From the NCBI GenBank assembly GCA_030691725.1, contig JAUYDQ010000024.1:1-8573 (forward strand): 8,573 nucleotides of DNA. The letters run 5' to 3'. Numbering within the stretch: position 1 is the first letter of the stretch; every line of letters begins with the position of its first letter. The notes below the pieces were generated by a model, which was not told the DNA's origin, searched no databases, and worked only from the letters and a program-made list of their open reading frames with translations. The position numbers were made by a program, and so were the translations under genes. Positions 1 through 8,573 of this stretch are shown piece by piece. The DNA comes from Candidatus Omnitrophota bacterium (GTDB lineage Bacteria; Omnitrophota; Gorgyraeia; Gygaellales; Profunditerraquicolaceae).

Positions 1-393
1 TTCGCCTTTATAGGCTGCGATAATTTCATCGGCTAGCTTTTCCGGCATAGGCTTACCTTTTTTAGTCTTAGCGAAATCCCTTATCCAACGAAGAGCGATA
101 GACGTCCCGCGTTCCTGCCTTACTTCTATAGGCACCTGATAAGTTGCCCCTCCTACGCGCCTTGGTTTTACTTCTAAACGCGGCCGCGCATTATCGATAG
201 CTTTATTAAAAACCTTCAATATATCTGGTTCGTTAAGCTGTTGTTTTATTATATCGAAAGCGCCATAGATCATCTTTTCGGCCAGAGATTTCTTGCCTTG
301 AAGCGTAACCATATTAATAAATTTGGCTACGATCTTACTGTTAAATTTAGGGTCCGGTAAAACTTCTCTTTCCTGGGCTTTTCCTCTTCTCAT
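1..393 (-). CDS. rpsG: 30S ribosomal protein S7, partial (C-terminus beyond the window)
   Basis: S7 is a primary 16S rRNA-binding protein that nucleates assembly of the 30S head and lines the tRNA exit-site side of the decoding region. The visible 131 residues begin [17 protein letters not shown] and include the family blocks [10 protein letters not shown] (31-40), [17 protein letters not shown] (75-91) and [10 protein letters not shown] (100-109). Bacterial S7 is about 156 residues, so roughly the last 25, including the C-terminal helix, are missing because the window ends; there is no sign of truncation in the gene itself. The ATG at 393..391 overlaps the rpsL stop as ATGA and has an AAGAGG ribosome binding site 8 bases upstream, which supports this start. 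Known in the family: in E. coli, S7 is the translational repressor of its own operon; no equivalent mRNA site can be judged here. Identification is secure. Confidence 0.97.
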   Translation of the reverse strand, partial: MRRGKAQEREVLPDPKFNSKIVAKFINMVTLQGKKSLAEKMIYGAFDIIKQQLNEPDILKVFNKAIDNARPRLEVKPRRVGGATYQVPIEVRQERGTSIALRWIRDFAKTKKGKPMPEKLADEIIAAYKGE

Positions 394-764
394 TTTTTAG
401 GCCTCTTAGCTCCGTATTTAGAACGGGATTTCCTACGCTGGTTGACCCCGGCTGTATCAAGCGTACCTCTTACAATATGATATCTTACTCCGGGCAAATC
501 TTTTACACGGCCGCCCCTGACTAAAACGATGGAGTGTTCCTGTAAATTATGGCCTTCACCCGGTATATAAGCCGTAACTTCAATCCCTGTGGTTAATCTT
601 ACCCTGGCAATCTTACGTAAGGCAGAATTAGGTTTCTTGGGTGTCATAGTTCGCACCTGAAGGCAAACGCCCCTTCTCTGCGGACACCCTTTTAAAGCTG
701 GCGACTTTGTCTTTTTCTTTTTAGATATGCGCCCTAACCTAATTAATTGGGTAATAGTCGGCAT
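390..764 (-). CDS. rpsL: 30S ribosomal protein S12
   Basis: S12 sits at the 30S/50S interface next to the decoding centre and helps set decoding accuracy. The protein is 124 residues, the usual family length, and is complete. It shows the hallmark blocks [11 protein letters not shown] (41-51), [11 protein letters not shown] (68-78) and [13 protein letters not shown] (84-96), then [11 protein letters not shown] at the C-terminus. K43 and K88, the positions where streptomycin-resistance changes usually fall in E. coli, are both the ordinary lysines. D89 is the aspartate that RimO methylthiolates in some bacteria. The lysine run SKKKK at 14-18 is within normal variation of the basic N-terminal extension. 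The ATG follows the rpoC TAA stop with no gap, and only a poor purine-rich stretch (AAGAAAGAATAA) precedes it, so translation is probably coupled to rpoC. The stop is TGA, overlapping the rpsG start by four bases. Confidence 0.99.
   Translation of the reverse strand: MPTITQLIRLGRISKKKKTKSPALKGCPQRRGVCLQVRTMTPKKPNSALRKIARVRLTTGIEVTAYIPGEGHNLQEHSIVLVRGGRVKDLPGVRYHIVRGTLDTAGVNQRRKSRSKYGAKRPKK
402..407 (-). promoter_or_regulatory. Ribosome binding site of rpsG, inside the end of rpsL
   Basis: AAGAGG lies 8 bases before the rpsG ATG, within the last codons of rpsL. Together with the ATGA stop/start overlap this allows both new initiation and coupled re-initiation by ribosomes finishing rpsL. Confidence 0.7.
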
Positions 765-3700
765 TTATTCTTTCTTGCTTTCTGTAGCGGAAGCTTTCTC
801 TGCTTCGCCGGCTGTTTTAGTAATTTCAAAATTACGATGAGTGTGAAAACCTGTGCCTGCAGGGATAAGGTGGCCTACGATTACATTTTCCTTTAATCCA
901 AATAACTCATCTACTTTTCCCGAGGCTGCGGCTTCAGTAAGAACCCGCGTTGTCTCCTGGAAGCTAGCCGCAGAAATAAAACTTTCGGTGGTCAGAGCAG
1001 CTTTGGTTATACCTAACAACAGAGGTGTAGCTATTGCTGGTTTTCCGCCTTTCTTTATTACGCGCGTATTCTCTTTTTGAAATTTCCATTTATCCACCTG
1101 TTGAGTAGCTAAAAGTTCCGTATCGCCCGGGTCTTCAACCCTGACTTTTTTCAACATCTGCCTGATAATCAATTCAATGTGCTTATCGTTTATGCGCACA
1201 CCTTGGAGCCTATAAACCTCCTGGACTTCGTTTACTAAATATTCCTGCAAAACCTTATCGCCGCACACCCTTAATATGTCTTGTAAAACCACAGGTCCGT
1301 CGGTTAATTGTTGGCCTGCCATGACCTTATCGCCCTTATAAACATTAGGATGTTTACCGTGAGGAATGATATATTCTCTCTGCATACCAGTGGGAGATTT
1401 TACAATAATTACACGCTGGCCCTTCTTGGCTTCACCGAATTCTATAAAACCGTCTATTTCGCTTATAATTGCCGGGTCTTTGGGCCGCCTGGCCTCAAAT
1501 AATTCCGCCACACGCGGAAGACCGCCGGTGATATCCCTTGTTTTTACAATCAATCGCGGTATCTTTGCCAAGAGGTCTCCGGCAGATATTTTTTGACCAT
1601 TATTAACTAAGATATGCGCTCCCGCAGGAATAGGGTATATCCCCATAACCTCTTTTTTTTCATCTAGAATCACTATTTGGGGGTGATATTCCTGTTTATG
1701 TTCCACGACCACGCGCTCAGTCAATTTTGTCACGGGGTTTAGTTCTTCTCTTACAGTGACGTCTTCGCGTAAATCCTCATATTTTACAAGTCCAGAAACC
1801 TCGGTAAGAATTGGCTGAGTATAAGGATCCCAATGGATAAAAGCAATATCTTTAACTACCTCATCATCCGCCGCAACGCTAATAAAGGCACCCTGTGACA
1901 CAGCATAACGCTCGAGTTCTCTTCCTTCTTTATCATTTATACTTATGGAACCGTTTCTATTTAAAACAATAAATTCTTTGTGCTTTGGAACAACTCTAAG
2001 GCTATGATATTTAACTATTCCCTTATTCTTTGATTTTATAAATGACTGTGCAACAATCCTTGATGCAGTGCCTCCGATATGAAACGTTCTCATGGTTAGC
2101 TGGGTACCCGGTTCACCGATACTCTGTGCAGCAATTACTCCTACTGCTTCACCTAATTCAACTAACCTTCCTGTGGCAAGATTACGGCCGTAGCATCTGA
2201 TGCAAACTCCTCTACCAACTTCGCAGGTTAAGCCGCTACGTATGCGTATTTTCTCAATACCTAACTTCTCAATCATTTGCGCCTTTTCTTCGGTAATCTC
2301 GCTCCCTGCCTCTACAATAGCCGCATCGGTAATAATATCTACTATATTATCCAGCGCTACCCTGCCCACAATACGGTCCTTTAAACTCACTATTTCTTCG
2401 TCACCTTCGATAATTGCGGATACTGTAATACCGTTCAGGGTTCCGCAGTCTTCGTCGGTAACAATAACCTCTTGAGCAACATCCACTAGCCTACGCGTAA
2501 GATATCCAGCATCTGCAGTCTTAAGGGCGGTATCGGCAAGGCCTTTACGTGCACCGTGGGTGGAGATAAAATATTCCAGAACAGTTAAGCCTTCTTTAAA
2601 ATTGGCGGTAATGGGGTTTTCGATAATTTCGCCCGATGGCTTGGCCATTAGGCCGCGCATACCTGCTAATTGCCTTACCTGTAACCTCGAGCCTCTTGCG
2701 CCTGAGTCAGCCATCATAAAGATAGGGTTAAAAGGTTCCAGCTCCCTAAACAGCAAATCAGCAACTTTATCAGTAGTATGAGTCCAAACATCAATAACTT
2801 TATTGTATCGCTCCTTATCAGTAATAATGCCTTTATGGTACTGTTCTTTAATCTTATCGACTTCAGCTTTGGCTTCTTTTAATGCCTCTTCTTTTGCCTT
2901 GGGGATTTTAAGATCGTCTATACCAATAGAGATACCGCCGCGCGTAGCAAATTCAAATCCCAGTCTTTTAATATCATCAAGCAGCTGAATGGTCCTTGTG
3001 TGGCCAAAGCGCTTGTAACATTCAGCTACAATGTCGCCCACATTGCTTTTATTTAACTCTTTATTTACAAAGCCAAAGCCTTCAGGTAATGTCTGATTAA
3101 ATATAACCCTGCCCGCAGTAGTAGTAATAAGTTGCTTCTCGGGTATAAGTTTTTTTTCATCCAAATCAAACAGTGTGTATATTCTTAATTTTATCCTAGC
3201 GTGTAAATCTACTTCCTTGTCTTCATAAGCAATAATAGCCTCATCGGCGTTAGCAAATATTTTATTTTCGCCTTTGCTTCCAGGTTTTTCCTTAGAAATA
3301 TAGGAAGCGCCTAAAATAATATCTTGGGTAGGGGTTACAACGGGTCTCCCGTCTGCCGGAGAGAATAGATTATTTATGGAAAGCATAAGTATTTTTGCTT
3401 CAATTTGAGATTCTAAAGACAAAGGCACATGCACTGCCATCTGGTCGCCGTCAAAGTCGGCATTAAAAGCAGTGCAGACGAGAGGATGAACCTTTATGGC
3501 TTTACCTTCAATTAAAACAGGCTGAAATGCCTGAATGCTTAAGCGGTGTAACGTAGGAGCACGGTTCAGAAGGACCGGATGGTCTTTAATTACTTCATCG
3601 AGTATATCCCAGACTTCAATTTTTCCGTGTTCTACCATCCTGCGCGCACCTTTTATGGTATGCACAAATCCCTTTTCTCTTAATTTTTTAATAATAAACG

Positions 3701-4805
3701 GCTGAAATAATTCTAAGGCCATCTGTTTAGGTAGCCCGCATTCATGCAGTTTTAGTTCCGGCCCAACCACAATTACCGAACGGCCAGAATAATCTACGCG
3801 TTTACCCAGGAGATTCTGTCTGAACCTGCCTTGTTTACCTTTAAGCATATCTGCCAGGGATTTCAATGGCCGATTATTTGCACCCATTACAGGCCGGCCA
3901 TGCCTGCCGTTATCCAAGAGTGCATCTACTGCTTCCTGGAGCATGCGTTTTTCATTGCGGATGATTATCTCTGGGGCATTTAACTCAACGAGTTTCTTTA
4001 AGCGGTTATTGCGATTTATAACCCGGCGATATAAATCATTAAGGTCGGAAGTAGCAAACCTGCCTCCGTCTAACGGAACTAACGGCCTTAAATCCGGGGG
4101 TATAACCGGTAAAATACTCAATACCATCCAATCCGGCTTATTGCCTGATTTCTTAAAGTCTTCAACAATCTTCAGCGTTTTTAAGACCTTACGATTAGCT
4201 ATTGTCTCTTTTGATTTTTCTAAATCACAGCGCAGTTTACGGCAATATACATCAAGGTCCAAATCTTTTAATAATTCCTGCACTGCTTCAGCGCCGATTT
4301 TTGCCTTAAAGTTTCCTCCGTACTTATTAAGTGCTTTTTGATATTCTTCTTCGGTTAAGAGTTCTTTTTTCTTCAGAGACGCGGTACCGGGATCGATCAC
4401 TACGTATTCTTCGTAATAGATTACTTTCTCTAAATCCCTTAACGACATATCTAGCAAGCCAGATAAACGGCTGGGAACGGTCTTAAAGAACCATATGTGC
4501 GTAACCGGCGTTGCTAATTCAATATGGCCCATACGTTCTCGTCTTACAGATGAACGGTCGATAGTAACGCCGCAACGGTCACAGGTGATCCCTTTAAATT
4601 TTATGCCTTTGTATTTACCACAATTACATTCCCAATCGCGCACAGGCCCAAAAATCTTCTCGCAGAACAAGCCGTCCTTCTCGGGTTTTAAAGTGCGATA
4701 GTTTACAGTTTCTGCCTTCTTTACCTCTCCCTTAGACCAGGATTTTATTACCAGGGGTGATGCAATCTTTATAGAGATACTGTTAAATTGAACAATCTCA
4801 TCCAT
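765..4805 (-). CDS. rpoC: DNA-directed RNA polymerase subunit beta'
   Basis: Beta' forms one side of the polymerase cleft and carries the catalytic magnesium site. The 1346-residue protein is complete. In order: the N-terminal zinc ribbon with C60, C62, C75 and C78; the clamp and rudder/switch region with [19 protein letters not shown] (324-342); the catalytic loop NADFDGD with D450, D452 and D454; the bridge helix [20 protein letters not shown] (about 749-768); the second zinc site with C787, C861, C868 and C871; and the trigger loop [16 protein letters not shown] (897-912) with H909. A long insert of about 175 residues, matching the E. coli SI3 (beta'-i6) block including [17 protein letters not shown], separates this from the second trigger helix [18 protein letters not shown] (1091-1108). 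The conserved C-terminal [20 protein letters not shown] (1274-1293) follows. The start MDEIVQF is chosen because AAGGA lies 6 bases upstream. An in-frame ATG 33 bases earlier would add 11 unconserved residues inside rpoB. It overlaps rpoB by one base and abuts rpsL. Confidence 0.99.
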   Translation of the reverse strand: MDEIVQFNSISIKIASPLVIKSWSKGEVKKAETVNYRTLKPEKDGLFCEKIFGPVRDWECNCGKYKGIKFKGITCDRCGVTIDRSSVRRERMGHIELATPVTHIWFFKTVPSRLSGLLDMSLRDLEKVIYYEEYVVIDPGTASLKKKELLTEEEYQKALNKYGGNFKAKIGAEAVQELLKDLDLDVYCRKLRCDLEKSKETIANRKVLKTLKIVEDFKKSGNKPDWMVLSILPVIPPDLRPLVPLDGGRFATSDLNDLYRRVINRNNRLKKLVELNAPEIIIRNEKRMLQEAVDALLDNGRHGRPVMGANNRPLKSLADMLKGKQGRFRQNLLGKRVDYSGRSVIVVGPELKLHECGLPKQMALELFQPFIIKKLREKGFVHTIKGARRMVEHGKIEVWDILDEVIKDHPVLLNRAPTLHRLSIQAFQPVLIEGKAIKVHPLVCTAFNADFDGDQMAVHVPLSLESQIEAKILMLSINNLFSPADGRPVVTPTQDIILGASYISKEKPGSKGENKIFANADEAIIAYEDKEVDLHARIKLRIYTLFDLDEKKLIPEKQLITTTAGRVIFNQTLPEGFGFVNKELNKSNVGDIVAECYKRFGHTRTIQLLDDIKRLGFEFATRGGISIGIDDLKIPKAKEEALKEAKAEVDKIKEQYHKGIITDKERYNKVIDVWTHTTDKVADLLFRELEPFNPIFMMADSGARGSRLQVRQLAGMRGLMAKPSGEIIENPITANFKEGLTVLEYFISTHGARKGLADTALKTADAGYLTRRLVDVAQEVIVTDEDCGTLNGITVSAIIEGDEEIVSLKDRIVGRVALDNIVDIITDAAIVEAGSEITEEKAQMIEKLGIEKIRIRSGLTCEVGRGVCIRCYGRNLATGRLVELGEAVGVIAAQSIGEPGTQLTMRTFHIGGTASRIVAQSFIKSKNKGIVKYHSLRVVPKHKEFIVLNRNGSISINDKEGRELERYAVSQGAFISVAADDEVVKDIAFIHWDPYTQPILTEVSGLVKYEDLREDVTVREELNPVTKLTERVVVEHKQEYHPQIVILDEKKEVMGIYPIPAGAHILVNNGQKISAGDLLAKIPRLIVKTRDITGGLPRVAELFEARRPKDPAIISEIDGFIEFGEAKKGQRVIIVKSPTGMQREYIIPHGKHPNVYKGDKVMAGQQLTDGPVVLQDILRVCGDKVLQEYLVNEVQEVYRLQGVRINDKHIELIIRQMLKKVRVEDPGDTELLATQQVDKWKFQKENTRVIKKGGKPAIATPLLLGITKAALTTESFISAASFQETTRVLTEAAASGKVDELFGLKENVIVGHLIPAGTGFHTHRNFEITKTAGEAEKASATESKKE

Positions 4806-7800
4806 TATTTTTCCTTCCCTAGATGAATATCTAAACATAAACCTTGTAATTCTTTTATTAAAACATTAAATGATTCAGGAGTGCCATGGGTTAATCTCTG
4901 TTCTCCCTTGACAATCGCCTCATATATGCGCGTTCTGCCTGATACATCGTCACTTTTAACGGTAAGCATCTCCTGCAAACTAAATGCTGCGCCATAAGCC
5001 TCCAGGGCCCAAACCTCCATTTCACCTAACCTTTGGCCTCCAAATTGTGCCTTACCGCCTAATGGCTGCTGAGTAACTAAAGAATAAGGGCCGATAGAAC
5101 GGGCATGAATTTTTTCATCGACCAGATGAATTAATTTCATCATATAAATATACCCCACAGTTATCTTCTGGTCAAAAGGCTCGCCCGTAAAGCCGTCGTA
5201 AAGAGTTGTCTTGCCTTCTTCGGGTAAACCCGCTTTTTTAAGCAGTTCCTTAATTTCTTCTTCAGTAGCACCGTCAAAAACAGGGCTGGTAACATAAAGG
5301 CCCAAGCTCTTCGCTGCCCAACCTAAATGGGTCTCTAAAATTTGACCTACGTTCATGCGGGAAGGAACGCCCAAGGGATTTAATACAATATCTATTGGTG
5401 TGCCATCGGGTAAATAAGGCAAATCTTCCTCGGGTAGAATCCTGGCCACCACTCCTTTATTGCCGTGCCTGCCCGCCAATTTATCACCCTCTGATAATTT
5501 ACGTTTTGTGGCAATATAAACAACCGCTCTTTTTAAAACTCCGGCAGGTAATTCATCACCACGCCTGACCTTTTCCATCTCCTGTTCTTCTTCTGCTATT
5601 AATTTTTGTATTTGTTCATCAAAAGAAGAAGCCAAGATTTTTGCTTCTTCATTGTCGCTAAAATCTATTTTCTCTATTTTTCTTTTATCTATACCTAAAA
5701 CTTGGGCGAGCCGCGCTATTTTTTCACCCTGAACAAATTCTATCTCCTGTTTATAGTAAGCCTTTAGTTCTCTAATTTTAGCTAGTTCCTTAGTTTTATC
5801 TTCTTTGGATTTTCTTCCCCGTTCTTTACGCTGAAATATGTGCACATCTATCACTACGCCCTCCACGCCCGGAGGAACAGTCAAAGAGGTATCGCGTACA
5901 TCGCCTGCTTTCTCGCCAAATATAGCGCGTAAGAGCCTCTCTTCGGGAGAAAGTTCAGACTCGGTTTTAGGAGTAACTTTTCCCACCAGAATATCTCCTG
6001 AGATTACCTCTGCACCGATACGAATTATACCTGTCTCATCTAAATTCCTTAAAGATTCTTCGCTTACATTAGGTATATCACGGGTTATTTCTTCATTTCC
6101 CAGGCGTGTTTCCGTGGCTTCGATTTCAAATTTTTCTACATGTATAGATGTAAAGACATCTTCTTTGACTACCCTATTACTGATAAGAATAGCATCTTCA
6201 AAATTATACCCCCGCCAGGGCATAAAAGCGCATAATAAATTCTTGCCTAAGGCGAGTTCCCCATTTTTGGTGCTCGTCCCATCAGCAATAACTTCGCCTT
6301 TTTCAACCTGCTCGCCTAATTTTACTAAAGGCCTCTGATTTAAACAGGTATCTGCATTCGTGCGCAAAAATTTATTGAGATGATATGACTTTTTACCAAT
6401 AGTTATTGATGTAGCATCAACAGCTGTTACCTTACCTGATTCCTCAGCTACGACTAGCGTACCAGAATCAAAAGCAACCTTACCCTCCATTAATGTTCCT
6501 ACAATCGGAGACTCATTAATCATTAATGGCACAGCCTGTCTTTGCATATTTGACCCCATCAATGCACGGTTGGCATCATCATGTTCTAAGAAAGGAATTA
6601 AAGCAGCAGCTATGGAAACAAGTTGTTTTGGGGACACATCCATATATTCGACCTGTTTCGGTGGGACTTTGGGAAAATCGCCTCTATAGCGGCAGGAAAC
6701 CTCTCGTTCTAGAAAATGGCCGTCGTTATCTATCGGAACATTCGCCTGCGCAATCATTTTTTCTTCTTCGATATCTGCGGTTAGATATTCGATCTTACGC
6801 GTAACTCGACCGTCTTCTACCTTCCTATAAGGCGTTTCAAGTAGCCCTAAGAAATTTACCTGCGCATAAGTACTAAGCGAGGCAATCAAACCAATATTCG
6901 GGCCTTCTGGTGTCTCAATCGGACATATCCTGCCATAATGTGACTGGTGTATGTCTCTGACTTCAAAGCCAGCGCGCTCCCGCGATAATCCACCGGGACC
7001 CAAAGCGCTTAACCGGCGCTTATGAGTCATCTCAGCCAGAGGATTTACCTGGTCCATAAACTGGGATAGCTGACTACGAGTAAAGAAATCGCGTATCTGA
7101 TTGGATAATAACTTTGAATTTATTAAATAGTGCACGCTTATATTGTCGGAATCACCTAATATGCTTAATCGTTCTCTTATCGAACGTTCAATACGGCTCA
7201 GGCCTATCCTTACCTGATTCTGTACTAATTCTCCCACTGTCTTTATCCGACGACTACCCAGGTGGTCTATATCGTCAATTTTGCCTTCACCCGCTTTTAG
7301 TTTAATCAGATATTCGATTACTTTAATAACCGTAGCTGAATCGAGAATTCTCTTTTCCAAGGAAACGTCCATGCCTAATTTTCTGTTGAGGATAAATCTG
7401 CCTGCCCTTTCCAAATCATATCTATTAGGGTCAAAGAACAATCTATAAAATAATGCCTCGGTTGCCTCTTTAGTCACAGGTTCAGTAGGACGCATCTTAC
7501 GATAAAAATCTAAATAAGCCTCTTCTTTGTTCTTGGTATAATCTTTCTTAAGGGTATTGGTTATTTCCGGATATTCTTTTCCAAATGCTGAAATAATCTC
7601 TTGGTCCGTAGAAAAACCGAGAATCCTTAATAGCTGCGTAGCAGGGAAGTTTCTGCGCCTATCCACATAGGCAAGTATGGTTTCTGATAGATCGTATTTA
7701 AACTCAAGCCATGCTCCGCGATAGGGAATAATGCGTCCGTAAAATATCTTCTTGCCGGTAGGGTGACTCTCTTCTTCAAAGGAAACGCCGGGAGAACGCT

Positions 7801-8209
7801 GTAGTTGACTTACTACTACTCTTTCATCTCCGTTTATGATGAATGTTCCGGTTTCGGTCATTAAAGGTATTTCTCCAAAATAGGCATCCTGTTCTTTAAT
7901 TTCTTTGGGTGTGATTAATCTAAATTTTACTTTTAGAGGTGCGGCGTAGGTTAAGGCCCGTCTCTTAGATTCAGCAATATCGTATTTAGGTTTGCCAAAA
8001 GAATAGCTAATAAACTCCAATCTTATTGTGCGGTTCGGGTTCTCGATAGGGAATATATCTAGAAATACTTCCTGCAAACCCTGATGCTTCCTATCCTGCC
8101 AAGGAACATCTATTTGCAGAAATTCTTTGTAAGACTGAAGTTGTATATCTAAGAGATTAGGTAAATCGTAAACCTCTTTAAATTTGGCAAAGTTTTTACG
8201 TTTAATCAT
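4805..8209 (-). CDS. rpoB: DNA-directed RNA polymerase subunit beta
   Basis: Beta forms the other side of the polymerase cleft and holds the RNA/DNA hybrid and incoming nucleotide with beta'. The 1134-residue protein is complete. Visible parts in order: the N-terminal protrusion and lobe; the fork/rifampicin-pocket block [20 protein letters not shown] (379-398), continuing to GPGGL at 408; [16 protein letters not shown] (427-442); [11 protein letters not shown] (667-677) with E671 and D672; the [12 protein letters not shown] motif (908-919) with K910 and K918, matching E. coli K1065 and K1073; and a C-terminal clamp-contact region with [20 protein letters not shown] (1051-1070). Q383, D386, H396 and S401, the main rifampicin-contact positions, match the drug-sensitive consensus. 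The N-terminal half is about 130 residues shorter than E. coli, mainly because the beta-i4 insert is absent. A charged helical insert at about 793-885 corresponds to beta-i9. The ATG at 8209 is the first possible start after an in-frame TAG at 8233..8231. Only a weak AAAAG-type binding site precedes it. Confidence 0.99.
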   Translation of the reverse strand: MIKRKNFAKFKEVYDLPNLLDIQLQSYKEFLQIDVPWQDRKHQGLQEVFLDIFPIENPNRTIRLEFISYSFGKPKYDIAESKRRALTYAAPLKVKFRLITPKEIKEQDAYFGEIPLMTETGTFIINGDERVVVSQLQRSPGVSFEEESHPTGKKIFYGRIIPYRGAWLEFKYDLSETILAYVDRRRNFPATQLLRILGFSTDQEIISAFGKEYPEITNTLKKDYTKNKEEAYLDFYRKMRPTEPVTKEATEALFYRLFFDPNRYDLERAGRFILNRKLGMDVSLEKRILDSATVIKVIEYLIKLKAGEGKIDDIDHLGSRRIKTVGELVQNQVRIGLSRIERSIRERLSILGDSDNISVHYLINSKLLSNQIRDFFTRSQLSQFMDQVNPLAEMTHKRRLSALGPGGLSRERAGFEVRDIHQSHYGRICPIETPEGPNIGLIASLSTYAQVNFLGLLETPYRKVEDGRVTRKIEYLTADIEEEKMIAQANVPIDNDGHFLEREVSCRYRGDFPKVPPKQVEYMDVSPKQLVSIAAALIPFLEHDDANRALMGSNMQRQAVPLMINESPIVGTLMEGKVAFDSGTLVVAEESGKVTAVDATSITIGKKSYHLNKFLRTNADTCLNQRPLVKLGEQVEKGEVIADGTSTKNGELALGKNLLCAFMPWRGYNFEDAILISNRVVKEDVFTSIHVEKFEIEATETRLGNEEITRDIPNVSEESLRNLDETGIIRIGAEVISGDILVGKVTPKTESELSPEERLLRAIFGEKAGDVRDTSLTVPPGVEGVVIDVHIFQRKERGRKSKEDKTKELAKIRELKAYYKQEIEFVQGEKIARLAQVLGIDKRKIEKIDFSDNEEAKILASSFDEQIQKLIAEEEQEMEKVRRGDELPAGVLKRAVVYIATKRKLSEGDKLAGRHGNKGVVARILPEEDLPYLPDGTPIDIVLNPLGVPSRMNVGQILETHLGWAAKSLGLYVTSPVFDGATEEEIKELLKKAGLPEEGKTTLYDGFTGEPFDQKITVGYIYMMKLIHLVDEKIHARSIGPYSLVTQQPLGGKAQFGGQRLGEMEVWALEAYGAAFSLQEMLTVKSDDVSGRTRIYEAIVKGEQRLTHGTPESFNVLIKELQGLCLDIHLGKEK
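4812..4820 (-). promoter_or_regulatory. Ribosome binding site deciding the rpoC start
   Basis: AGGGAAGGA lies in the last codons of rpoB. Its AAGGA core is 6 bases from the ATG at 4805..4803, a near-ideal spacing. It supports MDEIVQF as the true N-terminus rather than the earlier in-frame ATG at 4838. Confidence 0.75.
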
Positions 8210-8230
8210 ATGGTATCTTTTCTCGCGTAT

Positions 8231-8322
8231 CTAGCAATCAATACTTATTTTGTCGTGGGACAGTCCCCTTGGTTTCTAATTGGTTCGGTATCTGCGGGGA
8301 CAGTCCCTACTGGCATTGCTAG
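8231..8322. repeat. Outer inverted repeat around the rplL-rpoB spacer palindromes
   Basis: The 8-base arms ctagcaat (8231-8238) and attgctag (8315-8322) are perfect reverse complements and enclose both GGGACAGTCCC copies. The block between the arm outer ends is 92 bases. An 8-base match could occur by chance, but its symmetric position around a second, stronger inverted repeat suggests a nested palindromic unit such as a REP/MITE-type element or a folded RNA. No convincing target-site duplication is visible outside the arms. No transposase gene lies in the window. Confidence 0.45.
8257..8307 (-). repeat. Paired GGGACAGTCCC palindromes; potential long stem-loop between rplL and rpoB
   Basis: Two copies of gggacagtccc, each symmetric about a central base, occur at 8257-8267 and 8297-8307, each with one extra flanking C or G making 12-base arms (8257-8268 and 8296-8307). 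In the rplL-rpoB transcript the arms can pair over 12 positions with 11 Watson-Crick pairs and one central U-U mismatch, closing a 27-base loop. No U-tract follows, so it is not a typical intrinsic terminator. In E. coli the same interval holds an attenuator and an RNase III processing site, so a similar role is possible. Short GGGGACAGTCCC-like palindromes are also common as dispersed intergenic repeats in some uncultured bacterial genomes. Which of these applies cannot be settled from one copy. Confidence 0.7.
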
Positions 8323-8327
8323 TAGGG
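8305..8327 (-). promoter_or_regulatory. Hairpin directly after the rplL stop codon
   Basis: CCCTACT (8305-8311) and AGTAGGG (8321-8327) are perfect 7-base inverted arms around a 9-base loop, beginning at the base next to the rplL TAG stop. The following transcript bases are ACUGUCCCC, without a U-run, so it does not look like an intrinsic terminator. Three of its bases (8305-8307) are also the end of the larger GGGACAGTCCC stem, so the two structures cannot both form completely. It may stabilise the rplL 3' end, mark a cleavage site, or be one state of a switch; this is inference. Confidence 0.5.
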
Positions 8328-8573
8328 CTATTTTAATTCAACTGTTGCGCCGGCAGCTTCGAGTTTCTTCTTCATCTCCTCAGCTTCTTCCTTGGGCACG
8401 CCTTCTTTTATTGGTTTAGGAGCTGCGTCTACCAAATCCTTAGCTTCCTTTAAACCAAGACTCGTCATTGTCCTTACTTCTTTTATTACTGCAATTTTAC
8501 TAGCGCCTGCGCTGGTCAGAACTACGGTAAATGCACTCTTTTCTTCCTGTGCAGGTGGTGCTGCTCCAGCCGC
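8328..8573 (-). CDS. rplL: 50S ribosomal protein L7/L12, partial (N-terminus beyond the window)
   Basis: L7/L12 forms the flexible multi-copy stalk of the 50S subunit that recruits and activates the translation GTPases EF-Tu, EF-G, IF2 and RF3. The 81 residues in the window are the end of the alanine/proline-rich hinge ([15 protein letters not shown]) followed by the complete globular C-terminal domain. The factor-binding surface is visible as [12 protein letters not shown] and [12 protein letters not shown], and the protein ends AAGATVELK before a TAG stop. The dimerising N-terminal domain, about 40 residues or more, lies outside the window. Its position immediately before rpoB is the classic rplJL-rpoBC order. 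In E. coli, L10 with L7/L12 represses translation from a leader upstream of rplJ; that region is not in the window. Identification is secure. Confidence 0.97.
   Translation of the reverse strand, partial: AAGAAPPAQEEKSAFTVVLTSAGASKIAVIKEVRTMTSLGLKEAKDLVDAAPKPIKEGVPKEEAEEMKKKLEAAGATVELK

Noticed and set aside
3943..4341. A 132-codon open frame on the plus strand opposite rpoC.
   Set aside because: Antisense shadow of a conserved coding region, with serine-rich low-information protein and no recognisable motif.
4806..4838. An 11-residue N-terminal extension of RpoC starting at the ATG at 4838 ([11 protein letters not shown]).
   Set aside because: It lies inside rpoB, has no family conservation, and the ATG at 4805 has an AAGGA site at ideal spacing and matches the usual beta' N-terminus.
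5838..6338. A 166-codon open frame on the plus strand opposite rpoB.
   Set aside because: It lies antisense to a conserved RpoB region. Its composition is the complement shadow of the real gene, and no family is recognisable.
7000..7072. Possible unusual rifampicin-pocket residues in RpoB (V388, A392, M394, L400).
   Set aside because: These differences from E. coli are at positions that vary among bacteria. The key contact positions Q383, D386, H396 and S401 are standard.
8210..8256. A dedicated rpoB promoter (TTGATT resembling a -35 box).
   Set aside because: No convincing -10 box lies 16-18 bases downstream, and chance matches to a hexamer are frequent in A/T-rich spacer.
8257..8307. Start of a CRISPR-like array, from two direct copies of an 11-mer.
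   Set aside because: There are only two short copies, each palindromic, with no further units and no cas genes. An inverted-repeat structure explains them better.
8257..8327. Intrinsic terminator between rplL and rpoB.
   Set aside because: The hairpins are GC-rich, but no U-tract follows either stem in the transcript, and the essential rpoB lies just downstream without a clear promoter.
8210..8419. A 69-codon plus-strand open frame running through the spacer into the rplL region.
   Set aside because: It overlaps the palindromic spacer and the antisense of the conserved L7/L12 C-terminus. No plus-strand promoter or protein family is evident.

Overview
The window is a stretch of core housekeeping sequence read entirely from the minus strand. 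In transcription order (high to low coordinates) it carries the end of rplL (ribosomal protein L7/L12), a 118-base spacer, rpoB (RNA polymerase beta), rpoC (beta'), rpsL (ribosomal protein S12) and most of rpsG (ribosomal protein S7). rplL is cut by the high-coordinate edge and rpsG by the low-coordinate edge. This is the widespread bacterial order rplL-rpoB-rpoC-rpsL-rpsG, which usually continues to fusA and tuf.

The junctions are very tight. rpoB and rpoC overlap by one base (TAATG), rpoC abuts rpsL with no gap (TAAATG), and rpsL and rpsG overlap by four bases (ATGA). No promoter or terminator is visible inside the window. This fits one long transcription unit that starts upstream of the window and makes the polymerase core and ribosomal proteins together, with the downstream genes probably translationally coupled. 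The four visible stops are TAG, TAA, TAA and TGA, as expected for the standard bacterial code.

Both polymerase subunits look intact. RpoB keeps the fork and rifampicin-pocket region, the E671/D672 pair and the lysines K910 and K918. RpoC keeps both zinc sites, the NADFDGD catalytic loop, the bridge helix and the trigger loop. RpoB has a charged beta-i9-type insert but lacks the E. coli beta-i4 insert. RpoC has a long E. coli-like insert (SI3) inside the trigger loop. This architecture points to a Gram-negative-type bacterium. The exact phylum cannot be fixed from the sequence alone. My best guess, from the overall look of the proteins and the spacer repeat, is an uncultured lineage such as Omnitrophota (OP3), but this is weak.

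The only stretch not explained by genes is the rplL-rpoB spacer (8210-8327). It holds nested inverted repeats: two copies of GGGACAGTCCC that can pair with each other, an outer 8-base inverted repeat (ctagcaat/attgctag), and a 7-bp hairpin directly after the rplL stop that shares bases with the larger stem. It could be a REP/MITE-like insertion, an RNA processing or attenuation element, or both. I see no undescribed multi-gene system here; the spacer is the one place worth a closer look.
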